Made by a program: the position numbers and the translations under genes
In this document: piece after piece, positions 1 to 10,518 of the stretch
Numbering within the stretch: the stretch's first letter is position 1
How the letters are laid out: the number at the start of each line of letters is the position of its first letter
Notes under the pieces: model-generated
Database searches by the model: none
The model's input: only the letters and a program-made list of their open reading frames with translations
Told to the model about the DNA's origin: nothing
Origin: Tretioscincus oriximinensis
Taxonomy: Eukaryota > Chordata > Lepidosauria > Squamata > Gymnophthalmidae
Reading direction: 5' to 3'
DNA: 64,000 nucleotides
NCBI GenBank assembly: GCA_022410635.1
Contig: JAJVDF010000509.1
Span: 588,358-652,357, forward strand

Positions 1-330
1 CCCCTAATAGTATTACCATTTTATTTGACGGTAATATGGACTTGTTTAGCATTTTGATTTCTTTTTCTATGGTCTTCCAGAATTTCTGCGCTTCCTCACA
101 TCGCCAAAATAAGTGGTTGTAATCTCTTCTTACTTCACATCCATGCCAACAACAATCTGATATGTTTTGGTTATAGTGACTTATTTGGATTGGAGTTAGA
201 TGCCAATAAAAGTCCATGGAAAATGCATCGGGGCCCAGTGATTTATTGGATTTTAATTGGTTAATTGCTTGTAAAATTTCCTCTTCTTTAATTACTTCAT
301 TTAGTTTATCTCTTTGTGGCATTATTTATT
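1..330 (-). repeat. L1-type LINE ORF2 fragment, antisense, internally deleted
   Basis: Read on the minus strand, bases about 325-190 encode a peptide with EEEILQAINQLKSNKS followed by LGPDAFSMDFYW. This is the endonuclease to reverse-transcriptase linker of L1 ORF2 (KSPGPDGF-type motif). Bases about 160-1, further along the minus strand, encode CWHGCEVRRDYNHLFWRC and then a QKFWKTI block, which resembles the ORF2 C-terminal cysteine region. The whole RT core between the two blocks is missing, so this is a deleted, frameshifted fossil. The fragment runs off the left edge of the window. Family assignment rests on motif recognition only. Confidence 0.65.
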
Positions 331-1282
331 ATGTTCAAATTACCTATTTCTACTGCTTCTTCCTTAAACATAGAAGTTTTTTATTATATCCCCTGTCTTG
401 TTCTTTATGAATTGCACCCGTATTATCTTTCATTTCTTGATTGATTAACACATATTGATTGTTAATAAACACATCATGAGGGTAACATTGATGCTGCAAG
501 AATTATCCAATCTTATTTTTTACTCTCACACAGTCCAGTGCAGAGATAGTCTTCTAGCAGGGAGTTCCTTCTATAACACTAGGATTAAAAACTGACAAAA
601 CCAGTGCAGTTGGCCTTTTTGCCCTTAACATTTAAGTAATATGGATTAGTGGATCTGAATAACTAATCTATATTACTGCTTTTTATTCTGAAACAACAGC
701 CTGTGCAACATTGATGAGAAACTACTGGGGATGGGAGAAGGTTGGGCAGCAACATTTCACTGAAATATACCCACCCAAGGGTATGAAACTTCATTCCTAG
801 CCATGAGAGACTGTAAATCTGTAGTCACCCACATGCAATGGAGTTTCAAAACTCACTTGAACTTCAACCCCAAGGCTCTGATGGCTAGGAACAATGTTTT
901 TAGACACGGGAACTTGTGTATGTGTGAATTTCGGCAGCGCATAATCATGAGGTACTAAAACTGAACATGGGAAGCCTGCTGTCTACAGAGGCCAGAGCTC
1001 TACTTGTTAGCTGATAATCTGCATTAACACGTGTCTATCAGGAAGCAGCAACATAGCATGAGGGAAAGGGGACCTCAATCTATAACGGGCACCTATTGGA
1101 CAAATTGGACCAATAGCTGTCCATTATTCGGTACGTACGCTGCCCTTTTATTAGTTTAGACTAGTGGAAAGCCCTCAGAATTACAAACATGGGATATCTA
1201 TATATCGGCTTATGTGTCTGTAATTATTTATGTGTTGGTCACCCCCCCCCCCACTCCTCCACTCCCTCCCTGGCTCCCTCCA
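331..1282. other. Non-coding stretch, nothing recognised
   Basis: AT-rich single-copy-looking sequence with stops in all frames. The only local oddity is a C homopolymer near 1242-1252. No exon, RNA gene or repeat family was recognised. Confidence 0.5.
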
Positions 1283-1662
1283 TGTTACTTAGAAAAATAG
1301 AATCAAAGATTGGAAGGGACCTCCAGGGCTCAATGCAGGTTTCCCTAAACCATCCCAGACAGATGACTGTCCAGCCTCTATTTGAAGACTTCCAGTGAAG
1401 GCAAACTCACCACCTCCTGTGGCAAACTGTTTCACTGATTTATTACCCAAAAGGGTTTTTTTCTGATATTTAATCTAAATCTACTCCCTTGCAGTTTCAT
1501 CCTGTTTTTTCTAGTCCTTCCATGTGTAATTGAGAACAACACTGATATCTCTGCTCTGTGACAACCCTTGAGATATTTATAGGCAGCTCTCATTCTTCTC
1601 TTTTACAGACTAAACATTCCTCATAGAGTCCTGGTTTCCAGACCACTCATCATCCTTGTAAC

Positions 1663-1901
1663 CAGGGCTTTTTTTGTGACNNNNNNNNNNNNNNNNNNNN
1701 NNNNNNNNNNNNNNNNNNNNNNNNNNNNNNNNNNNNNNNNNNNNNNNNNNNNNNNNNNNNNNNNNNNNNNGGCGGGGGGGTGGCGTTGGTGGCAGCGGGG
1801 GACGGCATTAGCGGCGGTGGCAGCGGCAGGGGGCGGGGGTGGCGTTAGCGGCGGCGGCAGGGGGAAGTACCGTCACCTTTTTTTCTAGAAAAAAAGCACT
1901 G
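1663..1901. mobile_element. hAT-type MITE nested in CR1, contains the assembly gap
   Basis: The left end is CAGGGCTTTTTTTGTGAC at 1663. The right end read inwards is CAGTGCTTTTTTTCTAG, giving 13-bp terminal inverted repeats with one mismatch. Flanks are a perfect 8-bp direct repeat, CTTGTAAC, at 1655-1662 and 1902-1909. Removing the insert restores the CR1 sequence CATCCTTGTAACTCTC. An 8-bp duplication and CAGnG termini are hallmarks of hAT transposons. The core is a GGC/GGGGG-rich array plus 90 N, so the true length is unknown and no transposase is visible. Confidence 0.75.
1681..1770. other. Assembly gap (90 N) beside a G-rich array
   Basis: Run of 90 N directly followed (1771-1863) by G-rich sequence built of GGCGG, GGCGTTAGC and GGGGG units. 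The sequencing failure is probably due to this low-complexity, G-quadruplex-prone core. Any reading frame spanning it is meaningless. Confidence 0.95.
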
Positions 1902-2427
1902 CTTGTAACTCTCTTTTGAACTTACTCTAGTTTATCAATGTCCTTTTTAAATTGGGGCCTCCAGAACTGAACACAGTATTCTAAGTGTGGCCTGACCAAA
2001 GCACTGTAGAGAGGAATAATTACTTCATGTGATCGAGATTCTATATTCCTCTAAATACACCCCAGGATTGTGTTTGCCTTTTTTTAAGCTGTTTCACACT
2101 GTTGACTCATGTTTAGTCTGTGATCTACCAATACACCGAGGTCCCTTTCACCTGTGTTGCTGCTCAGACATATTCCTCCTATTCTGTAGGTGCTGTTTTT
2201 ATTTAATTTTGCCCATGTGTAATACTTTAAATAGCATTCTATTAGTTTCAATCCATTGTCCCAGCTCGTCTAAATCTTTTTGAATCCTTTCTTTATCTTA
2301 TTTAGTATTAGCAACTCCTCCTAGCTTTGTGTCATTGGCAAATTTGATAACTTTTCCTTCAATTCCCTCATTTAGGTCATTTATAAATATATTGAATCAC
2401 ATAGGACAGATCCTTGTGGTACCCTAA

Positions 2428-3355
2428 ACATCAGTGGACAGAAGGGGATAATAAAGGAGGACATGGAGATTGCAGTGAGGTTAAATTATTTTTTTCCTCA
2501 GTTTTCATTGAAGAAGACAGAGGGTATTTACCTGCAACAGAACCAGTCTTTTCAGGAATTTAATTTCAGATGAATTAAACTGGTCAGAGACAACATGGGG
2601 GGAGGTCCCTGCTAGCTTCAATAAACTGAACATCAATAATGTCATGCAACATTGGGGCAAAGAGTCCCAATTACTTCTACCAATTGATGAAAACCAAGCT
2701 TTCTGTGACAGAGCAGGAAAAAGATCTTGGGGCATTGGTGGACAGTTCAATGAAAGCCCCAGTGTGCAGCAGCAGCAAAATGAAAGTCCTCAGTATGCAG
2801 CAGCATTAGGGATAATTAGGAAAGGAACAGAAAACAAATGTTGTTTTGCCTCTTTATAAATCTGTAGTGAAGCCCCATTTGGAATACTGTTTACAATTCT
2901 GGTCACCACTTGTAGAACTAGAGAATGTGCAGAAAAGGGCAACAAGAATGATCAAGGGAAGGAAGCTACCTCCCTTATGAAATCCAGCTGCAACATCTGG
3001 GCATCTTCAGCCTTGAAATATGGTGTTCTGATTGAAGTGTATGAAATTATGCATGGGATGGATTGCCAAACACTAGAACCAGAGGGTCATCGGCCTTTGG
3101 AATTTTCTTCCAATAACTAGCAGTGGGGATAGCTTTAAGAAAAGTTTAGACAAGTACAAGGACACCAAGGGTATAAACAGCTACTAGGATAGATGCTGCC
3201 TCTGAGATGGAGCAACAGGCAGTATTCTTGAAATACCATTTGCAGGGCATCTGGAACAGGTACAATTGTTGGGCCACTGTGTAGGACAGAATGCTGGACT
3301 AGATGGGCTTCAGCCGGATTCAGCAGGGCTCCTCTTATGTTTGTATGATCTTATG
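2428..3355 (+). repeat. CR1-clade LINE fragment, sense, with CTTATG 3' tail
   Basis: Sense-strand remnant of a CR1-like ORF2. At 2440-2520 it matches the region before the RT domain (FFSSVFIEED-like). At 2855-2965 it encodes VKPHLEYCLQFWSP followed by ENVQKRATRMIK, the conserved CR1 RT C-terminal block. It ends with the squamate-type 3' tail ATGCTGGACTAGATGGGCTT ... CTTATG at 3292-3355. Frameshifts, stops and an internal deletion make it non-functional. It lies head to head with the antisense CR1 on its left. Confidence 0.85.
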
Positions 3356-4390
3356 TGCAAAAGTTTCATCTTACCTGGACTTCCTGCAAATGGCTCTTAA
3401 AAGGATCCTGGCTATTTCTCAGAACCTGGAGAAAGTATTTAGTCATCCATTCTAGTACCCGTTGATACATCTGTCCTCCATGAATTTGTCTATTCCATTC
3501 TTCTTCTTTTTACAAAATCATTTTTATTATTATATATTTACATGAAAAAGCAAGCACAGTAAACATAGAATGAAAGGAAATTAAACAATGAACATAACAC
3601 CCCATCTACCTGGAGATCATAGAAGCACAATAGTGGCCATTATCTAATTATCACATATTTACATTTGTCTATTCCGTTCTTAAAACTATCCAGGCTGCAT
3701 CATTCAAAGTTGTTAAAAATATATAGTTTTTGCGTTCTCGTCTTGTCATAGCTTTCTCTGTCAAAGAAACTTATAAAACAATGTTTTGGGCTACTATTAT
3801 GCAAACGGATATACCTGCAATCAAAGAATATTCTTCTGTAAAGCTCTCACTGTACCAACTTCCAAATTAATGACTTCCCTCTGCTCACAACTCTTTTCTT
3901 ATATTTAGAATACACAACCAAACAGTCGAACTGCTTCAATTAGAATGAAATCTAAATAGCAGCCATCTGTAATTCAAATTCAGTTTTCCCAGAGATGGCT
4001 TGTTATTTGCCTTTTAAAAAAAAGCATCAACTGTACTGCAAAATGACTAACACCCCAAAATCCAAATGGATGGAAGAGATGAAAGATGTAGATGAGAGTT
4101 TGTACACAGAAAGCTGGAATTGGGTAACAAATAAATTAAAAAGTATGCAATATATATTCTTCAGTAGGCAAAGATGTGATTATCATTGTCCCAAGCAATC
4201 TCTATTTTACTGCTGAACTTGACAAGTATAAATTATGCACGTACCATTAATATTTGCCATTAGGGACCTCCTTCAGTTCCAAACTGATCTTGCTCAATTA
4301 AAGGAACTTTTGCTACGATCAGCCTGGGGAATGGTCATTGCTCAGCAGGGCAGCAAACTGCCTGAAAAATGGGATTTTTCTTGGTTTATT
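3356..4390. other. Non-coding stretch, nothing recognised
   Basis: AT-rich sequence with short open frames only. The frame at 3995-4216 has no recognisable domain, and no flanking splice signals consistent with the receptor gene. Confidence 0.5.
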
Positions 4391-4395
4391 CACAG

Positions 4396-4743
4396 GCTGC
4401 ATCCACACGCAGGGCTAAAAAGCGTGGCTGGCCGTCTGCATACGAGGCACGGCAGCTGTCATAGGTGGGTGGAAGGAAATGGCTAAGCACAGCCTTCTCT
4501 CAGCTCGGCCTGCTTTGCAGGGCTCTCCACTGATTGGCGGAGGGCCCGGCTGAGCAGGCCACATTAAAAAAAAGAAGCAGGTTTTCAGCGCTCAATGTTG
4601 TGAGAGCTGAAAATATCGTTCTCATTAAACCCACTGCAAGGCAGGTTTGCAGCAACTGCGACACTGACGAACCACCATTACGTCAGCAGGAGCCTAAGGG
4701 ACGGCACTCCTATGCAGACATCCTTATGCCATGTGGATTCAGC
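4396..4743 (+). mobile_element. MITE with GCTGCATCC termini, copy A
   Basis: A 348-bp element that begins GCTGCATCCACACGC and ends ATGTGGATTCAGC, imperfect terminal inverted repeats of about 13 bp. CACAG occurs on both sides (4391-4395 and 4744-4748), consistent with a 5-bp target duplication; a 3-bp reading with GGCTGC termini is also possible. Internal blocks such as CCTGCTTTGCAGGGCTCTC and TGAGCAGGCCACATT are shared with the copy at 37774-38140 and partly with 31236-31505. It is more GC-rich than its surroundings. There is no transposase, so it is non-autonomous. The superfamily is not determined. Confidence 0.75.
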
Positions 4744-4748
4744 CACAG

Positions 4749-6011
4749 TCTCTTCCTGGAAGTAGGCAATCAATCTGTACCTCTGCCAAGAAAATTACAT
4801 AGAAATGCAGAGAACCGTGTGTTGGCCAACCTGATAATATTAAACAAAAGATGATCAACTGTAGTGAACCACATGAATTGGTATGAACAACCAAAAACCA
4901 GGTGTAGGACACATTCTTCGAAGAAATCTTTCAAATTATAAACATCAATTAGATATGAGCATCCTTATAGCTAGAAATATTTCACTGATGCAAGGGGGGA
5001 AATGGGAAATCATACTGCCCAGAACAGAAATGTGGGTGCCTTAATATGTTTGAAGAAGCAGAAACTCATAAATCAGAACCACAATCATAGGTGTCAATCC
5101 CAGAGGCATAAGGACCTTCTGCCTTTTTATCATCCTATCTCATGACAGAAAAGAACAGATGGTGTCATCTGCTTGAGCTTGTCTTACTTCTCACGATTGC
5201 TTAGAATGCGATGTGAGTTCTTGTCATCTGACAGTATTGTACTTTGGCAAAAACCCTTTAAGTAGAAACGGCATATTTAATTTCTTCTTTAGAACAGCTT
5301 CTGCTTTATCTTTTTTTGTGCATTAGGTACACCGTGGATGACTTAATACGCAGCTCCCATACTTTCAAACTTACATAAATTATGCCGTACTATTTAAGCT
5401 AGTGGAAATATCCTCGGTTAAAACTTTGGCACAGTGAGCCAAACTGACATATAAGAATTTTCAGATATTTAAAAGTTTCTGGAATAGAACACTTATGTAA
5501 GTCTAGCAGCTCCTGTACATGCACACAGCAGCCATAAGCTGCTCCACAGAGAGGAGAATCTTTAGGATTTTTTTTCAAGTGAAGTTGGCAGCTCTAACCA
5601 TAAATCAGCAGCATAGGTTTACCAGGTAAAATCTGAGATAGAATTTTACACTTTCCCATCAGGTGCTGCAGACATTAGAAGCTGCACCTGGTGAAAAGTC
5701 CTATTTTCTATATTCATTAAAAGTAACTTCTATCCCAGATTTTATCTGGTAACTCTTCAAAGTATAAATACAAATCTGGTATTCAATCTGTTGGATGTGA
5801 TGGCATATGGGAAAGCCAAAACTTATTAAAAGCACTCTTGGACTATATATTCATTTCTGTGTGCCCTCAGCTGCAGAGCCCATCTTATTTCCATTTCAGA
5901 GCAAGGATGAAGACTGGGAACGACTTTCTCTGCCACAGAAGTACCTCTGTGAGCAATCACATCGTAAAACAGCCCAAATGACTGGTTCAAAAACATTCAA
6001 TTATACTGAAA
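4749..6011. other. Non-coding stretch, nothing recognised
   Basis: Single-copy-looking sequence. Short complementary segments near 5625 and 5720-5750 (ACCAGGTAAAATCTGAGATA against TATCCCAGATTTTATCTGGT) form an imperfect inverted repeat about 130 bp across, possibly a small decayed fold-back element. Confidence 0.4.
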
Positions 6012-6221
6012 ATCTAGGCAAGTCTCCCGGTTCAATTCCCTACTCCTCCATGAAAGCCAGCGGGGTGACCTTTGGGCAGTCACACTTCTTTTAATTCTCT
6101 CAGTCCCACCTACTCCACAGGGTGTGTATTGTAGAGAAAGCGACAAAAGCTATGTGTGCCCTGAAACCTTCGGATATAGGGCAGGATATAAGTACAAATA
6201 AATAAATAAATAAATAAATAC
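6012..6221 (+). repeat. tRNA-headed SINE with (AAAT)n tail
   Basis: CCCGGTTCAATTCCCTACTC near 6026 resembles a tRNA B box (GGTTCAANTCC). It is followed by GGGTGACCTTTGGGCAGTCAC and CTACTCCACAGGGTGT, blocks widely seen in squamate tRNA-derived SINEs. The copy ends in GGATATAAGTAC and an (AAAT) array at 6195-6220. The A-box half is degraded, so the 5' boundary is approximate. Confidence 0.6.
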
Positions 6222-7759
6222 TTGGGAGAGCAATCTCAGCTTGAAGATTAAGAGGAGTTGTGATCTAAGGTCCTTTGCCCACAACATTACTAATTGGTTT
6301 AGGGAGGCCCCTAGGGAGGCCACATTGTCTGCATGAGACTAGTTCAGATACAGATCATATCTGGGCTAAGAGCCCCCTAAAAATGTATTTGTGGTAGACC
6401 ACATGAATCAGGTGTATATTTATGCTAATATTGCTAAATCCAAATTAATCAGATATGCACCTGCATGTAAACTGGAGTAGTATGTCATCTGGAGTAGTAT
6501 CTGCATGGTTGCATGTATTGTCCCATTTCTAATGTGGTTCCACCTGCTTCTTGCATACTTTACATGTGTTGCTACAGCTAACCCAAATCAAGCTGATCCA
6601 AATTCACTACAATCGATATAGTAACATCCATGCATTAACCTTCTAAGTTACCACAATTTGTTGAGCTTTGTGTGAAAGGGGAAAATATAGGGATGCAACT
6701 GTGTCTATAAAGTTTGTGTTTCAGGTTCCCTAATTTACCTAATATGTAACTTTTATGATAACTAGTGGCTTGCCAACTGTTGCTGGAATCTCTAGGCATC
6801 AACCATTATCTTCAAGGAAATAATACTGAATTTTTAAAGAACCCCCCACTGTTTCATTTGCCTTTTTCATCCAGCAGTCAAGCTAGCCACAGCAGGAGTT
6901 ATGAGTCTAAAGAGATACAACTATTGCACCTCTTATCAGTAGCCCAGATAATAAATAATTCAAGATACAAGAAACAGGTAAGATATAAATAGCATTCTCA
7001 GCATGCAAGAATGCATACCTCACAGAAGTTACTAAAGGCCTCAACAAAAATTGCATGGTTGAAGTAAAATGGCCCTGAAGATCTTGAATTAACTGGCATT
7101 GAGAATGGATTATGAACCATGTCCTGTCACTTTAGGCTGTTAGGTTTTTTTTTTACACAACTTGAACTCTGCTCATTCCTAATACCTAAACAATATGTTC
7201 ATTGAGGCAAACTTTTACAGAGCACGTGTTTGGAGAGACCAAATAATGGGTTGAACAAATGTATTTATTACATTGTACGGGAATCAGTATCAATGTTTTG
7301 CTTAGATTTCACCCATACAAAGTACATGCCCTACCCACATATGTACATTTTTTTACAGAATATGTTTGAGCACTGGAAGAAAAGGTCTTGTATATTATAT
7401 TTCCATTGTAGGCTGAATGACACATCTTCCAGGCCTATCACCAATAACTGAGAACGTTCAAAGGTGAAGGAGCAATAGTAATCCATACATTGACAGAAAA
7501 TCAAAAAATAGGGAGATAATCCTGTTTCAACAGTTAGGTCTCACCTTGGTGCATTAATTTTTATAGCAATAATTATAATTTTATGATATAATGTGAGTTC
7601 TTTCAATGTTTGGATAGCCTACATTCTGGATATTAGCCTCCCTAATATCCCGTGTTGTGTTCAGCTGTGGTGTGTGATCTCCTGAAACAGTAACAGTTCT
7701 GATTAGGAGCAGGAGGAAGCATAGGTAACAGCTGAACTGACAATGTAACCCTCAGTAGC

Positions 7760-7760
<1 letters not shown>
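6222..7760. other. Non-coding stretch, nothing recognised
   Basis: AT-rich sequence with no supported exon or repeat. Short open frames at 6765-6992 and 7230-7451 have no recognisable domains. Confidence 0.5.

Positions 7761-7830
<70 letters not shown>
7761..7830 (+). repeat. Compound microsatellite (ATT)n(AGT)n
   Basis: Uninterrupted TTA units switch at about 7795 to TAG units, then stop abruptly at TTTACTTACA. It abuts the 3' tail of an antisense L2-like element, so it probably grew from that element's A/T-rich tail. Confidence 0.95.
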
Positions 7831-7831
<1 letters not shown>

Positions 7832-8110
7832 TTACTTACATTTATATTTCACCCCATACCCAAACTATTACAGTAAAAAATCTTAAGCCAAATAGGATAG
7901 TTAAAAATAACATTGCCTGCAAAGGCGGGGAGAAGTAATTGGCTTTGCTGAGAGCCAGGGTGAACAGGTACACATTCATCAAATGTCTAAATATTCATCA
8001 GTGACCTAAACATAAAGGTGACAGATGCAACTCAGAGACTAGACTATTCCATAACCTGGGGGCTATTACAGAGGGTACGTCCCCTAAGGATATAGCTGTA
8101 TCTCCTGTAC
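7831..8110 (-). repeat. L2-like LINE 3' fragment, antisense
   Basis: Contains CCATAACCTGGGGGCTATTAC at about 8050, corresponding to the antisense 'GTCTGGGGGCAACCACCAAGA' block in the L2-like copy at 38855-39430. The microsatellite sits at its 3' end, as expected for L2-type elements with simple-repeat tails. Divergent; boundaries are approximate. Confidence 0.5.
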
Positions 8111-10346
8111 TTTTTGTTACAAGAGTGTCAAAAGCAAAGAAGGTTGCGATTACCCTGGGGATTTAAGGATTTATTTCCCACAATTTACCCCATTTGTAAA
8201 CACTGGAGTGGAAAATATTCCATGTAGACTAATTCTTTGGTCTAAAACAATCCCATACCTATCATCAGTCCTAGTTACAGATTCTGTGACAGAATTGAAA
8301 GACTTTTCTCACAAGGAAATAAGTTTCTGAGAGAAAATGAAGGTTCTGTTGTTCATCCTTCTAGCTGTTTATTCTTCTTCCGTGCTTACGATTATCAAAT
8401 GCCAGTATTTAGCAGGCATATTTAGTATCTATATTTTGATATTCCCAACAAACCAATCCAGGACAGTACTTTTTCTTCCTTAATTTCTATTATAATTGGC
8501 CCTGTGCACACCACAACATAAAAACTGCTATAATGCTATAATCTGGATTATATCAATCGTGTGTCCGTCGTGTACATCAAACATGCATATTCCATGACCA
8601 AAGCCCCACTTCTGCTGAGAACATTGTAGTCCCATAACATTGGTCATTGGTAATGTCACAATGACTTACGTAACAGCCAGTAGAAACAGATGCTTCAACT
8701 GCTGTCTTCTCGACTGTTAGACTCATCTCTCGTCTCATATGCATATATGGATATGGTTGCGAAAATAAAGGGGCTCTACGGAATGATATCTGAATAACTG
8801 AGCAATAATTTATTCTGGAAAAACGGTGTTTATTTTGGGTTGACTGCGAAACGACAGTTAACACATTTGCATGGAACAATCATGATTGCGCTACAAATGA
8901 GGTAGAAAAACATTATGTGTACAATTGCTATTTGCTATGCAAAAGTTATATTAAAAGTGTTACTGACGTGGATGAGAAATTCTATTTATTAATGTTGCAT
9001 AGTTCCTGCTCTAAATCCTGGAGCACATGCAAAAGAAAACTATTCCTTCTCATAATGTATACCACATGTTTTTAAGGAAGAAAAAAAATAAGACTTTATA
9101 TGGGAAGTATCTAATCAAATGCTTTGATGTGTTTTCCATCCAGTATAATCTGATGACTGATTTAATTAAGAGTTTTTGTCTGTACTATTACCAAGAGATT
9201 ACCTTGCAGTAATTACACAATTACTAACAGTAAACTATTCTCACATATAATTCTCTGTTAACTACCTCTTGTTTCTCTGGACCTTGGCTTAGGGATGTGT
9301 GTTTACTTTTCCTATTGTTTGAATTCTTGTTCCAGAATCCTTATTCCATGGGGAAAGGAGGAAGAAAATGTCATATCACAGTTCTTTGCATTGTTTTAAT
9401 AAACTGCACTATTTCCCCAAAGTGGCAGATAATTCTAGTGCACTGAGGGACATCGTGTCCTTTCTTTCTTGAGGCTTGAAAGATGAAGCAGCAGCAAAGA
9501 ATGCATGTGCTCTTGAGACTACGGTTCTTTCTGCACTGAACCTTATTCTGGATTGTATCTCAAAGATCTGTCATCCACATGCTGATTACACCAAGATCCA
9601 CCTGGGACATTCTTTAGTGAATGGCAAGTCCCTATTATGAGGCTTAGAGCAGGTAGACCTAGGGCTTTACAGCCAATTCAGTGGTACAGAAATAGCATAT
9701 GACAGTTTTGTAGACTTCGTAATGTATAACTCATCTGAACACTGGACTAGTATGTCAGTGTGAAAACTTTACTTAGGACCATTCTGAACTGGACATTATT
9801 CTGGTTTGTATAGCAGAACAGGGCGTTTCCATTCAGGAAAACCCCACCCAGTGATGGTATAAAATCAGACTGAGAATCTCATGTGGGAGGGGGGATTTCC
9901 TTGCCCGGCCCCGGCCCTTTTTGGTCATGTTACAATCACATAAGCCCTGAACCTCACCCCCTTTTGATCACATGACTCTTCTAAGATAGCATTCCAGAAG
10001 TAATGTGCTAAAAGGGGCAGGGGGAGTGTCACAAGACTGAAAAGGGTGGGGCCAGTGATCATGTGACTGACACCTGACCAAAAGAGGTGAGGCCAGTGGT
10101 CATGATGGGATTGTCACAAGACCAAAAAGGGGTGGAGTCAGAGGAGAGGGAGAAACTCAGATCCTGGAGTTTCTCCCTTGTGTAGGCCCCCAAATCACCC
10201 AAGAAACCCATGTGTGTATACAATTTTCGTATAATTTCCCAACATTGACCCCACCCAGGATTTCATAGTCTGCACTCCCTACAAGATGACAGATCCCTAT
10301 TCTGAGTTTTAATCTGGAAAATACCTAGTATAGAAAAAATGCAAGG
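8111..10346. other. Non-coding stretch with one weak signal-peptide-like ATG
   Basis: No exon with a supported splice donor was found. At 8337 an ATG in an A-rich context opens a short frame starting MKVLLFILLAVYSSS, which looks like a signal peptide, but the only nearby donor (GTGCTT at 8382) is poor. Around 9525-9835 are CTGCACTGAACCTTATTCTGG and GAACTGGACATTATTCTGG blocks reminiscent of the fold-back element at 10347-10518, so a decayed relative may be present. Confidence 0.4.
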
Positions 10347-10518
10347 ACCCTTTTACACTGGACATGTTCCAAATTATATTGCAGAATAGGACCCTGACAT
10401 CAGCTTGTCAGTGCAAACTACTACAGACTTCACACAGGACCTGGCATATGAACTAGCATGCAGATGGCCGGTCCTTATTCCAAAATATAAATCAGAATAA
10501 TGCTCAGTGCAAAAGGGT
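10347..10518. mobile_element. Small fold-back DNA element (MITE-like)
   Basis: The left end starts ACCCTTTTACACTGGACAT. The right end, reverse-complemented, starts ACCCTTTTGCACTGAGCAT, and the similarity continues inwards for about 50 bp to AGAATAGGACC against GGAATAAGGACC. The 172-bp segment can therefore fold on itself. No target-site duplication was seen and there is no coding capacity. Superfamily unassigned. Confidence 0.55.

Larger units (their letters stand above)
1283..2427 (-). repeat. CR1-clade LINE 3' part, antisense, interrupted by a MITE
   Basis: The left end carries AGAAAAATAGAATCAAAGAT followed by GGAAGGGACCTCCAGGG, the antisense of a CR1 3' end (ATTCTAT-type terminus). On the minus strand, 2427-2330 encodes VPQGSVL and then FINDLNEGIEGKVIKFANDT, the [10 protein letters not shown] and FADDT reverse-transcriptase blocks of CR1 with Asn in place of the first catalytic Asp. 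The element is 5' truncated at about 2427 and split at 1663-1901 by a hAT-type insertion. Its strand and its 3' terminus differ from those of the CR1 copy that starts at 2428, so these are two insertions of different subfamilies. It is inactive. Confidence 0.8.

Noticed and set aside
7761..7830. Tandem repeat array considered as a CRISPR-like or satellite array
   Set aside because: It is a simple trinucleotide microsatellite without spacers, in a vertebrate genome.
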